A model generated the notes under the pieces. The model saw only the letters and a program-made list of their open reading frames with translations, was not told the DNA's origin and did no database searches. Below, in pieces: positions 1-13,070 of a DNA stretch of 64,000 nt (position 1 is its first letter; each line of letters opens with the position of its first letter). The position numbers and the translations under genes are program-made. This DNA is from Imbricaverruca yamaguchii (lineage: Eukaryota; Arthropoda; Thecostraca; Neoverrucidae): assembly GCA_034440575.1 (NCBI GenBank), contig JAOTOL010001640.1, forward strand, positions 2,271,501 to 2,335,500, read 5' to 3'.

Positions 1-936
1 ATGGTATGGTATGAAAACGGATTTTTAAAAGCCAAAATGAGACAACCCTATGTCCTGAAAGATCTCATATATAACACGGAACGACAATCTTTGAGATAGC
101 ATGAACAACACGTAATTTTTATGAGAGATGGCGTGGCATTGGAGATACATAACTCAACTTTTGTCAGCATTATGGCAATCTTTGAGCTTAACGCTTGATC
201 TGACATGTTTTTTTTCCAGTGTACGGCTTGGTTGGAGTTGTCGATACCCGACTCGTGGGGAAATGCTCGACTTCTCGATAATTTTGTATCATTTCAATGA
301 TTGTTTTGCAACAATTTCTCATTTACCGGTGAACTGATAAAAGCATAGCGGGCCAATCGAATCAGAGGACGAGCAAGAATCTTTTGGTTGACCGGGCTTA
401 TAATCAGGAATGCGGAGGCGGAGGCGGAGGCGGAGCCCCCGGGGCATTTTACTCGGAGCCGGAGCCGTCAAAAGCAGGGCGGCTCCGACTCAGAAAGAGG
501 TGTAAGTTAAACAAAATTACCAAACGTGAAATGAACACATTATACCTAGTATGGTATGGTTTGAAAACGCATTTTTAAAAGCCAAAATGTTTAAATACGA
601 GTACCATGTAAAAATATCATCAAATAATGGTAGAATAACCAATAACCATATTCTAGCCTGAGTAGTCAATGCAATAGTTCCATGTTTAGTTTAGTTCAGT
701 TCATTGTTTCCATCATCAACGGGTTGTTGTACCTCATTAAAGATTAGGTCAAACATTACAATTTACGACATTGGTGTTCCTTGGACCGTTCACGGGATGG
801 GGAGTGTTGTTGATTCGAGTCTCCCCTCTTCTGATTGCCCCAATACGGCACGAAGCGAGCGTCAGTTTACGAGGCCATAACACCGAAAAGTGATTTGAGC
901 GGGGGCGGGTGTTTAATTAAAGATAGATACAGGGTT
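1..936. other. AT-rich intergenic DNA with short dispersed repeats
   Basis: No gene is recognisable. The first 38 bases recur with few changes at about 548-590 (tatggtatg...gaaaacg then atttttaaaagccaaaatg), so a repeat is partly duplicated here around the GGCTCC-rich segment at 404-545. The rest shows no coding pattern or family I recognise. Confidence 0.5.
404..545 (-). repeat. GGCTCC-rich dispersed element, copy 1
   Basis: In plus-strand reading this has a (GGAGGC)n run, then CATTTTACTCGGAGCCGGAG, then an AT-rich tail (acctctttc/gaaagaggtgtaa, aaaattaccaaacgtgaaat). The same order in reverse complement occurs at 31985-32165, and a partial copy lies at 30880-31020. It is an interspersed repeat with an internal hexanucleotide array, not a coding sequence. 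Short open frames through it are arginine/leucine low complexity. Confidence 0.6.
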
Positions 937-1015
937 TATATGGGAAAGTTGCTTATAATTTTCTGAAGTTTGCGCCACTGAGTGGTCGCGGCTAACTTTT
1001 TGACATCCCCCTAGC
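937..1015 (-). repeat. Short dispersed repeat shared with 31.05 kb
   Basis: The segment running from the gtttatatgggaaagttgct part to the aactttttgacatcccccta part is the reverse complement, with few mismatches, of 31040-31134. There it directly precedes a 5'-truncated CR1 insertion. Nature unknown. Confidence 0.5.
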
Positions 1016-1021
1016 ACTTAC

Positions 1022-1915
1022 TTAACCTGTCCCGTCTCGAGGGTCTTCAACCGCCCCCCTCCGGTTTTTCGCGGATAGCGGACGAGCGGCGCACGGCAGC
1101 GCGCCCAAATTTGGCATACCTTTTCCACATCAATTTGACATGCTGATTCCAAAATTTTAGGTCAGGTCACCTAGGGTCAACAAGTTAGTCAAAGTCAAGT
1201 GAGGTCATCTCCAAAAACGTTCAACCAGTCGTCACGCTTTAATGGATACAGATATTTTAATGAAACTTTCAGCGTATGCTTATCTTTATGGATGCAACAA
1301 AACGTACGAGTGTAATATTTCTTCTTTTTCGTTTATGACTACATACCAATTTTGTATATTTGCCAAATTAAAGTTAAAATACAGGATTCTGCCTAAAGTA
1401 AGCATTTTTTATTAGGGCAAGTCGACTTCCAACAACGTTTCGCGGTCTGCTCTACCCATTGGAAAAGGAAAATTAAAGAAAACTTGAAAACTCAAACTTT
1501 TGAAATTTCAAGAAAAAATATTTTTGGGGGCCAAAACAATGTGTGGCCTTGGTCGATTTCGCTGTCCTTTTCTCATTCCAAATAAATTTTGTTTTTCATA
1601 TATATCCTCCAAAATGAACTCCCCAGAGTCAAAAACATAATGTAAGTTGTGAAAAGTGAAAATCTAGGCTCCCTGGTGACGTCACTTTGGGGAGGAATTG
1701 TTTTGGAGGGTGGACTCGGACCCTACTCGTGGAGCGCTTTCCGATGACACCTCTTCCGTCTTCGTGCGATGCTTATTTTGGATTTTGGGTGGTTTTAACC
1801 CCTCCGGAGGGGGGGGGGAAAAGAGGGGGTAATGGATCGATACGTTTATCCAGCCGGTCCCCGAGACGGGGTGGGAGCGGTTTGACCGGAAAGATTCCCG
1901 GCTCCGCATCCCTGC
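1022..1915 (+). mobile_element. TTAA-flanked non-autonomous DNA element, copy A
   Basis: Begins TTAACCTGTCCCGTCTCGAG at 1022. It runs through landmarks shared by all five copies in the window: GTTCAACCAGTCGTCACGCT, a segment ending in GTGACGTCACTTT, and the GCGCTTTCCGATGACACC box near 1735. It has no coding capacity. The right terminal repeat is degraded (gagacggggtgggag near 1863), so the end is approximate. The TTAA target and inverted termini suggest a piggyBac-mobilised element, inferred from the better copies D and E. Confidence 0.7.
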
Positions 1916-1919
1916 TCAT

Positions 1920-4560
1920 AATGGCATAAACCGATATTAAAATACATTTTTCCACATAAAAAAAAACATTTTAAGCATATCTCTATAGAGCCAGTAATAC
2001 TGTTGCAAAACGTAATCCTAAAACCTCCGAGCAAACGATGACATGATTACGATTTGCATTGCAAATTCAACTACAGAAAGTTTGGTTGGAATATTAGACT
2101 GGGCGTTACCACGGATGGATACAGTTTCTCCCAATGCAATCCTGGATATACCCACTCCTGGTCAGACCTATGGGCGTTGCACAGAAGAGTAGTCAACCTC
2201 TTTTATGGGAGATTATGTTGAGCCAGAACCTCCACGTATTGCAGCTGGTGGTGTGAACAAATCCGCGTGTAAATGTAAATTGGCAGGTGCCGCCAGGCGA
2301 GTGCTGCCTATCTTGCCGGCGTTGCAGTCTCCCGTTAGACAGCTGTGTTGCGTTAAGATTCTGTCGACATTTCCCGGCACCAAGGCTCTCATGAAGTACC
2401 ACATGCTAATGGGCTAGATTGATCTCGCGCTGAGATAGCACCTCTTTGCAAAGATACGTACTATATATTGCATATATGCAGGGACAAATCTGACGTTAGT
2501 AGACCGGGAGCTGCTTTGACACAATTTATTTCTACCCATTCACAATCACACATGGTGAAATGTGCAAACTTTCTCAATTTGATACGAAGCCACCCATCTA
2601 TCTACCCAGAGGGGAAATTTCCTATGCTTTTGAGGCCGGGTTCATACCATCTTTGCCTCGGTCCCACCAGCTTCTTGCTCTCTTAACATGGGACCCTATG
2701 TGGTTGGCCCCGCCAACCAAGTTGGCTGGAATCATTGCTTACATACATTGGGCCCCACCAATGACATTCTAACTTCTCTACCCTAGTGCCTGACCTAAAG
2801 GACGTAGCGCTTCGAAGGAAGTCGCAACGAAAACCCTAGAAGTCTAATTTTTATCTTCCCTCTGACAAATCTCCGCCATCAAACTTGTCGTTGGTGGTGA
2901 ATTTGAGTTTGGGGGCCGTCGACATCCAGGTTCATTTTGCTCAACTGAAATGTATCGTTAGGCCACCGTCCTTAATCGCTAGGTTTTCTTCCCAGCACTT
3001 GCAAAATGCTACTCCACACCGCTCCACTGGATTTGGCGCCACCCATGCTGCAGAAATGCACACTGTCTCTGAAAAGCCGACAGCGGTGACAGGGTTGCGC
3101 GCCACCGGCGCAGTTTCAGTGTGGCAGGCCGGTGAGAAGCTGATGACGTGGCAGTACAGTATTCCCCGGTGCGATCCCCTGTTGTTCAACGCACCGCTTG
3201 CCTGGAAATAGGTCAAGCCAGAGCTATTTCAGGCGCAAAAAGGAAACGAAGGGAAACTCGATACCAAGCTGGTATGTTATCCACAGAGATCTACTTAACA
3301 TGGATTAGATGCTTTAGCGATTTGCACACTCCATCTTGTGGTTGCTGGTGGGAATGCCATGTAATCATGCATAGTCATTCTCAATGCATTTCTCTCGTTG
3401 TTGATAACTTCGATTTGATCATTAAGTGGAGTGGCTTTTTCTTTCAAGTATGTACCTGGGATACATCCACCTAAAATGGCTGAGATGTATAATCCCTTGG
3501 AACTTGAGATAATGGATTAATTTGGGTGCGGTCATGTACTTTTCTAGAAGCTTTTCTAGATAGGATAAACCAAGATGGGCCCCTGTGGCTCTTATTAGGC
3601 CTTAGCACTGTATGACCTTTATGACTATGTATACAACCTGGCCACAAAACCAACTGGAATCCACGCCACGAAAATCGAGCTACTAAATAATCAGTTTAGT
3701 ACTAAATAGGCAGTCATAACGAGCGAAATCTAGGTTTCATGTGAAAAAGCAGCTGTTTACCACATGACTTAATGAACGGCAAGGCAAGTACATGAGCCAT
3801 TTCCCTTACTCTACGACACCAACACAACAGAAACGGGATCTTAATTCACCGGTTCATGGCGATAATTGCATTCCCAGTGATTTGTACGGTTTGGTTAGCT
3901 TCGCGCTTCCTTGACCTCTGAAAATATAACAAACAAACAAAAACCGAAAACCTTATTCGTTGGCCCCGTGTTAAATTTTTGTCAGCAACACCCTCTTTCA
4001 TATGGCAACCTCGTTCTCATTTTCTGATTTGTGGCACCACAATGGATAAGTTTTAAGTAATGTGTTTTTTGTTGTGAAAAACTGTATTAATATTTCATAG
4101 ACACAACTGAAGTATTTCACTCACAGGATCAGCATTTCCAACCTAATCGAATAATTTCAGTTCAGTGTCGTCATCGTTTTGAAAATCTTCTCGTAGCAAC
4201 GTCACAGATGAGGAGTCTAGAAGCGGCCAAACCCGAAACACACGGGGAAGTCTATTGGGTGTCCTACTGGGCTGCCGTGCCGCAGACACAGGATCGAGCA
4301 TCATACTGGTGATGACAGAGCACGTCCCGGCCGTCTGCAGCTGCCCTCTCTTGGCACCCCGTGGCGACGAACATGCCAGATTACTAGGTAGCGTACCGTA
4401 CAGATGCGGGAGATGCACCCACTCTTGGACTTTCTTTGGACGCAGTACGTCATATGTGTTGATGCTGAGGAAAATATCATCTAAGTAGTATTAGTGAGCA
4501 AAGCAACATTTGAAATGTTGTAGCAAAATTGCAAAATAGCAATTATTGATGTTTCAAAAG
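1920..4560. other. Intergenic DNA, no gene recognised
   Basis: Frames of 60-108 codons occur on both strands but overlap each other, lack homology I recognise, and have no consistent splice or codon pattern. No repeat shared with elsewhere in the window was noticed. Confidence 0.4.
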
Positions 4561-4563
4561 CAG

Positions 4564-4788
4564 GGCAGCCGGGTCGGGTCGGATTGACTCTAATCTGGTA
4601 CAATCCGGGTCTGGTCGAATCGACTTTGATCTGGTGGAGCCGGGTCGGGTCGGGTCGACTCTAATCTAGTTTATCTGGGTAGAGTCGGGTCGACTCCAAT
4701 CTAGTGGATCTGGGTCGAGTCGGGTCGACTTTAATCTAGTTTATCTGGGTTGAGTCTGGTCGACTCGGATCTAGGAGCTGGGTCGATC
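4564..4788 (+). repeat. Degenerate minisatellite, about 34-bp unit, 6 units
   Basis: Successive units alternate a GGGTCGGGTCGACT-type block with a tctaatctagtttatctggg block. Units differ at several positions, indicating an old array. No gene overlaps it. Confidence 0.8.
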
Positions 4789-4789
4789 A

Positions 4790-7600
4790 TATGGCCGCTC
4801 TGGGTTTTTCCCTCGCTCTCAACATCAACGAACATTGTTACACAGGGTTTAGCATCAGCGCTTGCAGCAGAGGTGCTTCTTGGCACACAGTGCCGGTTAC
4901 GAAGGAAGTAGTGGGAAGCAAAGCTACACCCTCCGCTAGACTACCAGTGTAGCAAAGGACAGAAGGAGATCTGGGGTACATATATCTTCTTCGTAACATC
5001 CCAGCCAAGCACGTATTTGCCGCATTTTCGACCTTGAAAATACGTCTCAAAGGTGATTTGCATTCCTGACTCAATTTTAAAGATGTAGCTGTACCCACGC
5101 CTCAGTGCAGAATTATACATCAGCTGCAAAACCGATGCAAGACGTGCACGTATGGACCTTGAAATCGCTGCACCTTTCCATTGTAGACTTATCTTGGCTC
5201 ATGTGTTAATGCAGCGGCTAACTTGTATGTGCAACTTTTGCACTAATGTTAAAAAGCAATGTTCCAAGAATGATACTATTATAGTATCTATGATGTCTAG
5301 TAATGATACTAGTCTTGGGACGTGTCATCTTCATACAGAAACATGACAAAATTTCACCTCTGAATGAATGAACTGAATTTATCCTGCTGAAAAATGTAAA
5401 TCACATATTCGCTTTCTGTAATTAATTGCGACATGCAGGGAATGTGCTTCATGACTTCCGGCAATAAGTACAGGCTGATAAAAATACGATCGTGTGACAA
5501 TAGTCCGACCTCCCATGTGCTATATATGCCTCGTAAACTAGGCTGATGGTAACTCCGGTGACACAAACTCCAGCTTCCAAAAAAAAAACATGTTAACAAC
5601 AGTAAGATCTTGCAAACATCCTTGCTTCTGGGTGTAGATACTGGGGATCGCCATTTCCTCAAAATTGTCACCTGAGGACAGCTGGAAAGAGGGCGCAATG
5701 ATTCGCTCTCTTCTCTTTACACAACTCTAATAAAAAGAGATCCCGTAAATCAATATCTTTTGAGCGACTTCATTCAAGCTCTTGGGCTCTGAACAGCGTC
5801 AACGAAATTGATACTTGAATGACCCTTCAATTAGCTACATGCTTCACCGAATTTCAACCAGCTTAAGCGTATGTTTTGATAATCCTATTATAAACCAAAC
5901 AAATGTTTAAATTTGTCTGTTAGTTAATCAGTTATTTTTTCTTCGGGCGCTTCGACCAGAATATGTGATCATTTATCGCCCATGTTTCAAAATTTTGGAA
6001 CCCAGCCAATCAATTTCTGTGTCTGGTTATGACAGCGCATCTTGTAGATAAACATCATCACCTCAAAATAATCTCCAATATTCCATACTTCCCATACCTG
6101 GCAGTTTGTTTGTTATCGTTTCTCCCATTCATAACATCTTTCAGGTTCAGCACCAAATTCATGACATGGAATGCACCAGAAGTGGGCATGGAGTTGGGTA
6201 ATTTGGCACATAAAATTATGTTTGTAAAATTATGCATAACATAATCTATTCTAGCATACCATTTTATGCGAGAGTAAGTAAAAAGAGCATTTTCAGGACA
6301 TCTTTACTTTAAAACCATTTTATTTAGAAGCGTAACTTAACCCTTTTACTTCTCCTGTTCCCTTGTGACATCTTGGACATCAACATTTGGTGTTTAATGT
6401 ATGCCTTTGAATCATGGATTAAAAGGAAAATTTGTCAGTATGCCTACTCTGGGAGGATAGTGTCCTTCCTAGTTGTAGTATGTGAAACAACCTGTGACTT
6501 CCAATGGAGTTGCGAACCTTATGACAAATAGTAAATCAACACTAAATGTGTCACCATTCAACATTCAAACTAGAACATGGAGGATATTGATATTTTGGGA
6601 GAAGACAATCCTCTAGATGGAAGAGATCCAGGACCAGTCTGCGCTTGTTTCATCACTGTACCCATGGTGTTGCAATTTTGTAAAATTAAGTGTTATTCAA
6701 GGATTTTAGCAACCTAAGCATGTTGTAGCATCCTTGACATTTTATCAACATTCATTTCGAACAACTGAAGTGTGTTGTGGCACAAATTGGTGTGTTCTGT
6801 AGGCACACTGATTTGACATTCTTGGCTGACATATTGCAGTTCTAGCACACCCAGTGTCTCAATATAATTTTGAACCTTTGTTGTCATGCTACACCTTTGC
6901 ACCATTGATAAACTTGCTAATGAGTTGCCTTCATGTGCGTCTATGTAATATTTTTGTCACCAACAAATCAAGGACCAGGAAAATCAATGTTTGTACTCCC
7001 AGGGTAATTAGGCAGTGAACTGCATTTTCAGTGGCGGTATTGTGCACTGGAACGCAAGCACAAAGAGGTAAATGCACTAGGTAGGGCCGCATGTGATGGG
7101 TAGCATAACAGGCATTTTGAAGCAAGAGAGGGCATCCGATTAACACATTTTTGCACCTCTGCAGACTAGTCTGAAAGTGCACATCCACTTCGAGCTTGGG
7201 TGGAAACATGGGCTGGTTCCGGATTGTTTGCATCCAGAACATTATCCTCTCCAAGAAATTATCATCATATTTCTCTCATTTGGAGGTTGAATGTTGCTGT
7301 TTGACAATGGTGTGATGAATTGCTCAAAACTGACTGGGAAGCATACGCTGGGATTCTCATGTCACAGGTTTCAAGAAAAATATCCTTTACGTAATGGATT
7401 ACCCATCACTTTCCCTCTCAACATCCAGAATTGTAAGGTGCAAATCCAACCCTAGCCACAGGTGCACCTTGTTTGACCAGAAGTGCTCTACCCCATCCGC
7501 CTTCTCCCAGTACCTATCCGCCTGATCTGATCCAACTCGACTGGACTCCATCAGATCGGAGCTAGCCCGACCCAAATTGAACTGACCGGAACTCACCGGC
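4790..7600. other. Intergenic DNA, no gene recognised
   Basis: AT-rich. The longest frames (5354-5698 and 6931-7254, minus strand, 107-114 codons) do not resemble a protein family I know and show no clear exon boundaries. Nothing else can be supported. Confidence 0.4.
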
Positions 7601-7609
7601 CACCCCCAT

Positions 7610-8590
7610 CTGTGGCCTGGGCCGACACCGCCCACCCGTCGTCTCATCTCTCGCCTCTAGGTCTCCCCCCCCCCGCACCTCACATTTCATTTCTTCATCC
7701 GCGCCATTCTTCGCTGTGGCCATCATTCCGTTTCGTCCACTCTCCATTTCGTCCCATTCGAGTTTTGTCCAACTCCGTCCCATCAACGAAATGTATCTTT
7801 CCTCGGCAGGTCGGCGCCGGCAAAAGCAGCTCGTGCAGAACGACTTCAGAGGCGACGGATTCAAAAACTTCGGCGAGCTCATGTCGCACTGCACAGCCTG
7901 CCGATCCGGTTTGCGCTACCAGGAATGGTTTCCCGGCCGGGTGGCATGGCGGCGCAGGCGGTCCCCGACAGTGGCGACAGGTTTCCAGGACAGGTGGGGC
8001 CGTGCTCCGTTACCGCTGACAGGCAACAGCTTTCCCGGCCGCCGCCGCCGCCGCCGCAGCACGGCTCGGCTCGTCCTTTCCCGCCGGCCGCCGCCGCCGC
8101 CGCCGCGGTGCGGCCCAGCTCGTCCTTTCCCGCCGGCCGCCGCCGCCGCCGCCGCCGTGCGGCTCGGCTCGTCCTTGGAGCACCCCAAACCCAGCCGGGC
8201 GGAACGGCCTGTCACTCTTCTCCCGTGACAGGCGCCGGACCACCTGGGCGGTGGAGCCCGGCTGGGTCCGCAGTGCGACAGGTGGGCGGGGAACGACAGG
8301 CCGACAGACAGGAGCCGACTGACCTGCCGACTACTGACCTGCCGACACAGCCTGGAGCGGCCGGCACGGGTCACGCCGGTGCGGCGGTCGGCGCCGGCGG
8401 CCCTGAGAACCAGGCGGCGGCGCGACACTACACAGCGGCCATTACGCAACCCATCTCGGCGCGAAGTCTGCACCGTGCCGGCGCAGTGTGTTTCGTCCTC
8501 GGGGAACCGTTGTGGCCCTCAGCCGCTCAATTGCAGCGGCCGGCACGTTATTTGGCCCCGCCGCCGCTATGCTGACGCAACACGTCGCGC
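7610..8590. other. CpG- and GC-rich block with CCG-repeat core
   Basis: GC content rises sharply, with frequent CpG. It contains a pyrimidine-rich stretch (about 7650-7700) and a TTTCCTCGGCAG acceptor-like site near 7809. The following 120 bp is open in all three plus frames, so no coding frame can be chosen. It could be a CpG-island promoter or merely GC-rich tandem DNA. The 8036-8180 core is described separately. Confidence 0.35.
8036..8180 (+). repeat. CCG-rich minisatellite, three units of about 55 bp
   Basis: Each unit has a (GCC)5-7 run followed by CGGCTCGTCCTTTCCCGCC. Because the core is a trinucleotide run, long arginine-, proline- or alanine-rich frames appear on both strands. I regard these as artefacts. 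Confidence 0.8.
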
Positions 8591-8800
8591 GTCACAGCTA
8601 CACAATTTCACAGTCCACGCGACGACCCCTCATCATGTCACGACCCAACGGATTGTGTCACAAACTCACAAACCGCGCTACGAAACTGCGGACCACGTGA
8701 CCATCCCACAGATGACGTCACGATCCCATTGAGCGCATCACAACCTCATAGGCCACGTTGCGACCTCACAGACGGACGTCATGACCCCATATGGCTCATC
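8590..8800 (+). repeat. Very degenerate tandem repeat, about 30-bp period
   Basis: Loose repetition of a pattern like GTCACGA..CCACAGA..ACGTCA, including TGACGTCA-type sites. It is too diverged to count units. No gene recognised in it or in the following 8800-9270 stretch. Confidence 0.4.
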
Positions 8801-9273
8801 AATCGGACCCCGGTGATTGCGCCGCCCGGGCTACATATTCAACGTGGCTCCCACGTCAACTTCGGGGCCGAGCCTGACTTCCTTTTCTGCTCTTCGTCTC
8901 TGATTTTGAGGCTAGCATGCGCAAAAACAGGCCGTCGATTTAAGAAGCTGCACGGCTACGCTTTACGTTTTACACGTGGTGTTTTTGCGTATGATGGCTG
9001 TGATCACCTCTTCGTCCGTTGTCAAACGTCGTGTCTGTTGAGACGTCAAATGCAAAATGTCAGCTGAGGGAGCAAAGCTTGTCATACGCCGCCATGGTAA
9101 AAATTTTCAGGGGCTTAAGGAAAACAGCAAATCAACACATACAATTCAACATCTAAAAATGCGCAAATGTAGTGTATCAACTTAACTGCTCGTGCAGACT
9201 ACAGTTCGTCAGACATGCTAATCGGTGCTACAACCACGACTCTACCTATCCGACTCACCATGCACGGTACTGC

Positions 9274-9695
9274 CGACGTGCACTGGTGACGTGCACTGGT
9301 GACGTGCACTGGTAACGTGCACTGGTGACGTGCACTGGTGACGTGCACTGGTGACGTGCACTGGTGACGTGCACTGGTGACGTGCACTGGTGACGTGCAC
9401 TGGTGACGTGCACTGGTGACGTGCACTGGTGACGTGCACTGGTGACGTGCACTGGTGACGTGCGCTGGTGACGTGCATACTAGACGTGCACTGGTGACGT
9501 GCACTGGTGACGTGCACTGGTGACGTGCACTGGTGACGTGCACTGGTAAAGGTGACGTGCACTGTGTGACTGGTGACGTGCACTGGTGACGTGCACTGGT
9601 GACGTGCACCGGTGACGTGCACTGGTGACGTGCACTGGTGACGTGCACTGGTTACGTGCACCGGTGACGTGCACTGGTGACGTGCACTGGTGACA
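9274..9695 (+). repeat. 13-bp minisatellite (GTGCACTGGTGAC), about 32 units
   Basis: Nearly perfect tandem copies of GTGCACTGGTGAC, with a few variants (tgcgctggtgac, a short interruption near 9477 and 9547). Since 13 is not a multiple of three, all minus-strand frames stay open and translate to the same 13-residue cycle HVTSARHQCTSPV. The 141-169 codon frames here are products of the repeat, not genes. Confidence 0.97.
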
Positions 9696-9744
9696 TGCAT
9701 TTGTGAAGTGGAGTATAACGCCAACGCAGTGATAAATAAAAACG

Positions 9745-10222
9745 CAGCCAACGCAGTGATTCGTGAAATAGGGTGGAATATACCACTTTGTGAACATTAA
9801 ACCGACATCCTTCTCCAAGAAGTATCGACATCCTGCTCCTTGATACATGATGAGGTCTGCATGCCTCCTTTCTGACAGTATCTCATTTATAAGTAGCATA
9901 TGCATGTTCTCGATAAGGAATGGTGATACACGAACATTTCGTAATGCAATTTCAAGTAAAGGAATTGTCGATAATGTGATATAACATGCAATACCAGCTT
10001 ATAGCATAGTTATTATTCTCCCTATCCCGACTACAGCTCTTCTTAAATTATGAATCTCAGAACAAATGACAAAGGTACCATTATAAGTGCCTACACCATT
10101 GGCTCAAATTTGAGTTTGAAGATTTCAAAAGCATTTTTAATGACACTAATTCCATGACAAATTTCGACATCCTACCGTGCTCGTTTCTCGCACCTAACGA
10201 AAAACAATTATTTTAACCCTGT
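9745..10222 (+). repeat. Dispersed repeat, unoccupied paralogue of the 36.85-38.0 kb copy
   Basis: This roughly 480-bp AT-rich segment matches 36846-36929 plus 37770-38010 (shared marks: gtgaaatagg, cctcctttct..cagtatctc, ctacacca, gacatcct, cacctaacgaaaaac). It lacks the 840-bp MITE present in that copy; the empty site is at about 9838-9840. Both copies lie next to GC-rich minisatellites. Confidence 0.75.
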
Positions 10223-10433
10223 GCCGACGTCTGCTGGCAACGGGCACTGACCACAGACGGACCATCGTGCACAAGGTTCTGCTGTTGCAGAGGTATCACC
10301 ACCGCATCAACACACGCAATATCTTGCATAACGCTGGCAATTTGGACCACCCCGGAGGCGCATTCGGCCGATGCGTCTATGTCGAGTGCGGAGGGCCCTT
10401 GGTTTGTACCTGATTCCGAGCAGACTTCTTGTC

Positions 10434-10744
10434 GGCCGGCCACTATCCGGGGGATGGCCGGCTACTATCTGGGGGATGGCCGGCTACTATCCAGGGGATG
10501 ACTGGCTGCTATCCGGGGGATGGCTGGCTACTATCCGGGGATGGCCGGCTACTATCCGGGGATGGCTGGCTACTATCCGGGGAATGACCGGCTACTATCC
10601 GGGGGATGACCGGCTACTATCTGGGGGATGGCCGGCTACTGTCCGGGGGATGGATGGCTGCTATCCGGGGGATGGATGGCTGCTATCCGGGGGATGGATG
10701 ACTGCTATCCGGGGGATGGCCGGCCAGTATCCGGGGGATGACCG
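10434..10744 (+). repeat. 22-bp minisatellite, 14 units
   Basis: Unit approximates ATCCGGGGGATG followed by gccggctact, with regular substitutions between units. The overlapping 149-codon frame is produced by the array. Confidence 0.95.
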
Positions 10745-11530
10745 CAGCCGGGGAGTGTTACCATGCCAACAGAACAACGCCGACCAGCCGGCGCCGGCGG
10801 CACCAGGTTCACGGCTATGATCCGACTAATCAGACCACGTGCGGGAGCACGCCCCGAGGGCAGGGCCTCTCTGTGTGCCGGACCCGAGCTGTCGGACGGC
10901 CCGCAGCGTGCACAAAGCGCTACGGTGGGAGGTCTCGCAGCACGCATGTGAACAACACGGTCCACCAAAAACTCCGGAAAAGGGCATCTGCCGTGCATGC
11001 ATCGTGTGCATGTCTACGTGATCGCATGCACTACACAATATTGACGAAGTGGAGCCAATTTTAAGAACTGGGAGTTTTGAGTGATAATAATTACTGGCGC
11101 ATGCTGGTTCATGCTTATGTATTTTACTCACAAAAGTTACTTTTGTATAGCTGTGCTTCATTCGGCACACTCAGATGCGACGTGGTCTCAGAATGCTTCA
11201 GTAATTATTGGGTGTGTTATACATGACATTTAAAGTGCCCTTTGATGTGCTGTCGGCAAGTTGAACGTGAATAATTTGTTTTTTGCAGTGCTAATGTTAG
11301 CACGGATGAGTGTCCTTATAAACCCTGTTTGTCGCCTGAAAGCGAAATGACAAACAAGAGCAAGATGATCAACAGAAAGGACTAATAAACCGGTGAAAGC
11401 CACAGCAGCCGTTTCGCTTCCCCAAATGTGCAAACACAAGGCAATCTTCTGTAGCAATTCATGCGCCATGAAATGTTTGTGGTACATTCAGTTCGCATTG
11501 CAGCATTTCACACCTCATGCATTAACAGGC
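10745..11530. other. Intergenic DNA, no gene recognised
   Basis: GC-rich to about 11000, then AT-rich. Several overlapping frames on both strands have no recognisable homology. Confidence 0.4.
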
Positions 11531-11531
11531 A

Positions 11532-12378
11532 TTAACCCCCTTTCTTTCTTTCTTTCTGTTTGTCTTTCCGGTCAGATCCTCGCATTCCGTCTCGGGGAGA
11601 GTGAGTCATTTACGCCCCCTCTATCTTCCAAACTAAGCGTTGCACGAAAACGAAGTGGTGTCATCGGAAAACGCTCGACGAGTATGGTTCGAAACCACCC
11701 CAAAAATGTTATCGAAAAAAGTGATGTCACTAGGGGGTCTATTTGATCACGATTGACATCATGTTTTTGGCTCTGGGACTTCATTTTGGGGAAGATTTTA
11801 CAAACTTTTTTAATCAGAAGAGGAAGGCGAAATCGATCATGATCCTACAATTTTGCCCACCCAAGAATCAAACTATATACTTGTTTTTTTTTTAATTTGT
11901 AACATTTTAAGGTTTCAATTTTCTTTCATGTCTTTTTGTATATAACGGATTGAGCAGACGGTAAAGCGTTGCCATCAGTCAACGTGCCTTCATCAAGATG
12001 ATTACATTAGCCAGAACATTCAATTTTAGCCCAAATGGGCAAATATGCAAAACTAACACGTCATCAAAAACGAAATAATCCTCTGGTGCGTTTCGGTGCA
12101 TCCGTAAGGATAAGCAAACGTTGAGAGCTTCATTCAAATAACTTTACCCGTTAAAGCGTGACAATCGGTTGAATTCATAAAAGCGACCTCATTGGACCTT
12201 GAATAACTCGTTGACCGTAGATGACCTGACTTCAACATTTTATCGCAACAGGTCAAACTGATATGGGGAAATATGTGCAGAATTCCGGCGTGCTGCCGGG
12301 TGTCGTTTTTCAGCTGTCTGCGGAAAACTTGAGGGAGTAGGCGTAAAAAGACCCCCTCCCCGATACGGGGCCGGTTAT
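11532..12378 (-). mobile_element. TTAA-flanked non-autonomous DNA element, copy B
   Basis: Left edge is TTAACCCCC at 11532, leading into TTTCCGGTCAGATCCTCGCA. The right edge reads GATACGGGGCCGGTTAT, the inverted counterpart with TTAA mutated to TTAT. Internal landmarks match copies A, D and E in reverse orientation (ggtgtcatcggaaaacgctc, gtgatgtcacta, gcgtgacaatcggttgaa). About 840 bp, non-coding. Confidence 0.8.
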
Positions 12379-12389
12379 GATATTCGATT

Positions 12390-13020
12390 CTAACATGACA
12401 CGCTGCACGACCTAAACGGGAATCAACAACAACAAAAAATCCGCCTTCTCTCGTGGTGCCGCATTCCTGAGTAGACAGTAGACCACCACGAACAAGACTT
12501 ATCTGCTACGAACATTACGATTAAACCGCATAGTTGGACAAATTTGAACACCAGAAAAACGTGTCCTTGCGTAACTTGATTTACGGGAATCTCATGCCTG
12601 CGAGAATCTGATAGCAGACAATAGATAGCCCTTAATTAGTGAAGCGACGTGCTTGCTGTGATTTTATGACTCTAGTGTGCTTCAATACAATGCTATATTC
12701 CTCTCAGGGAAGTACCATGGCAGGGCTGGCAGCTAAACTTCGGTGCCAGCTCTTCAGGAATGATTCACTCGCATATATATATATATATATATATATATAG
12801 TAGAAAGGGAGTATCAAACCTGACCAGATACTCTCAGTCAGTATCTAATTTCAAATACTATGGACAAGCCTCCTTTGAGCCGGGCGCAGACTCGATTCAG
12901 TGTGTGGGAATCCTTTGAATCATACATTCAATGACAGTTGCCGCTAATCAGACTCGGATCCGGCCCAACTTCCCCTAACGTGCAGCTGCATTGATTCACT
13001 AGCGTGTGAACGAAGCACAG
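12390..13020. other. Intergenic DNA with a short (TA)n tract
   Basis: A (TA)n run lies at 12775-12799. No gene or shared repeat seen otherwise. Confidence 0.5.
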
Positions 13021-13044
13021 TGTGAACGGTGAGGCGTGTGTGTG

Positions 13045-13070
13045 GGCGTGTGTGTGTGTGTGTGTGTGAA
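13045..13070 (+). repeat. (GT)n microsatellite
   Basis: About ten GT dinucleotides within a GTGTG-rich stretch, followed to about 13370 by GC-rich sequence with overlapping frames on both strands but no recognisable protein. Confidence 0.9.

Noticed and set aside
7800..7920. Possible exon after an acceptor-like CTTTCCTCGGCAG, including a VGAGKSS P-loop-like peptide in one frame
   Set aside because: All three frames are open, the P-loop is not followed by nucleotide-binding-domain sequence, and no donor or homology supports a choice.
9274..9695. CRISPR array
   Set aside because: Repeats are head-to-tail without unique spacers, in eukaryotic DNA; they are minisatellites. The same holds for all other arrays in the window.
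9199..9905. Minus-strand frames of 141-169 codons (HVTSARHQCTSPV repeats)
   Set aside because: Translation of the 13-bp array in three frames.
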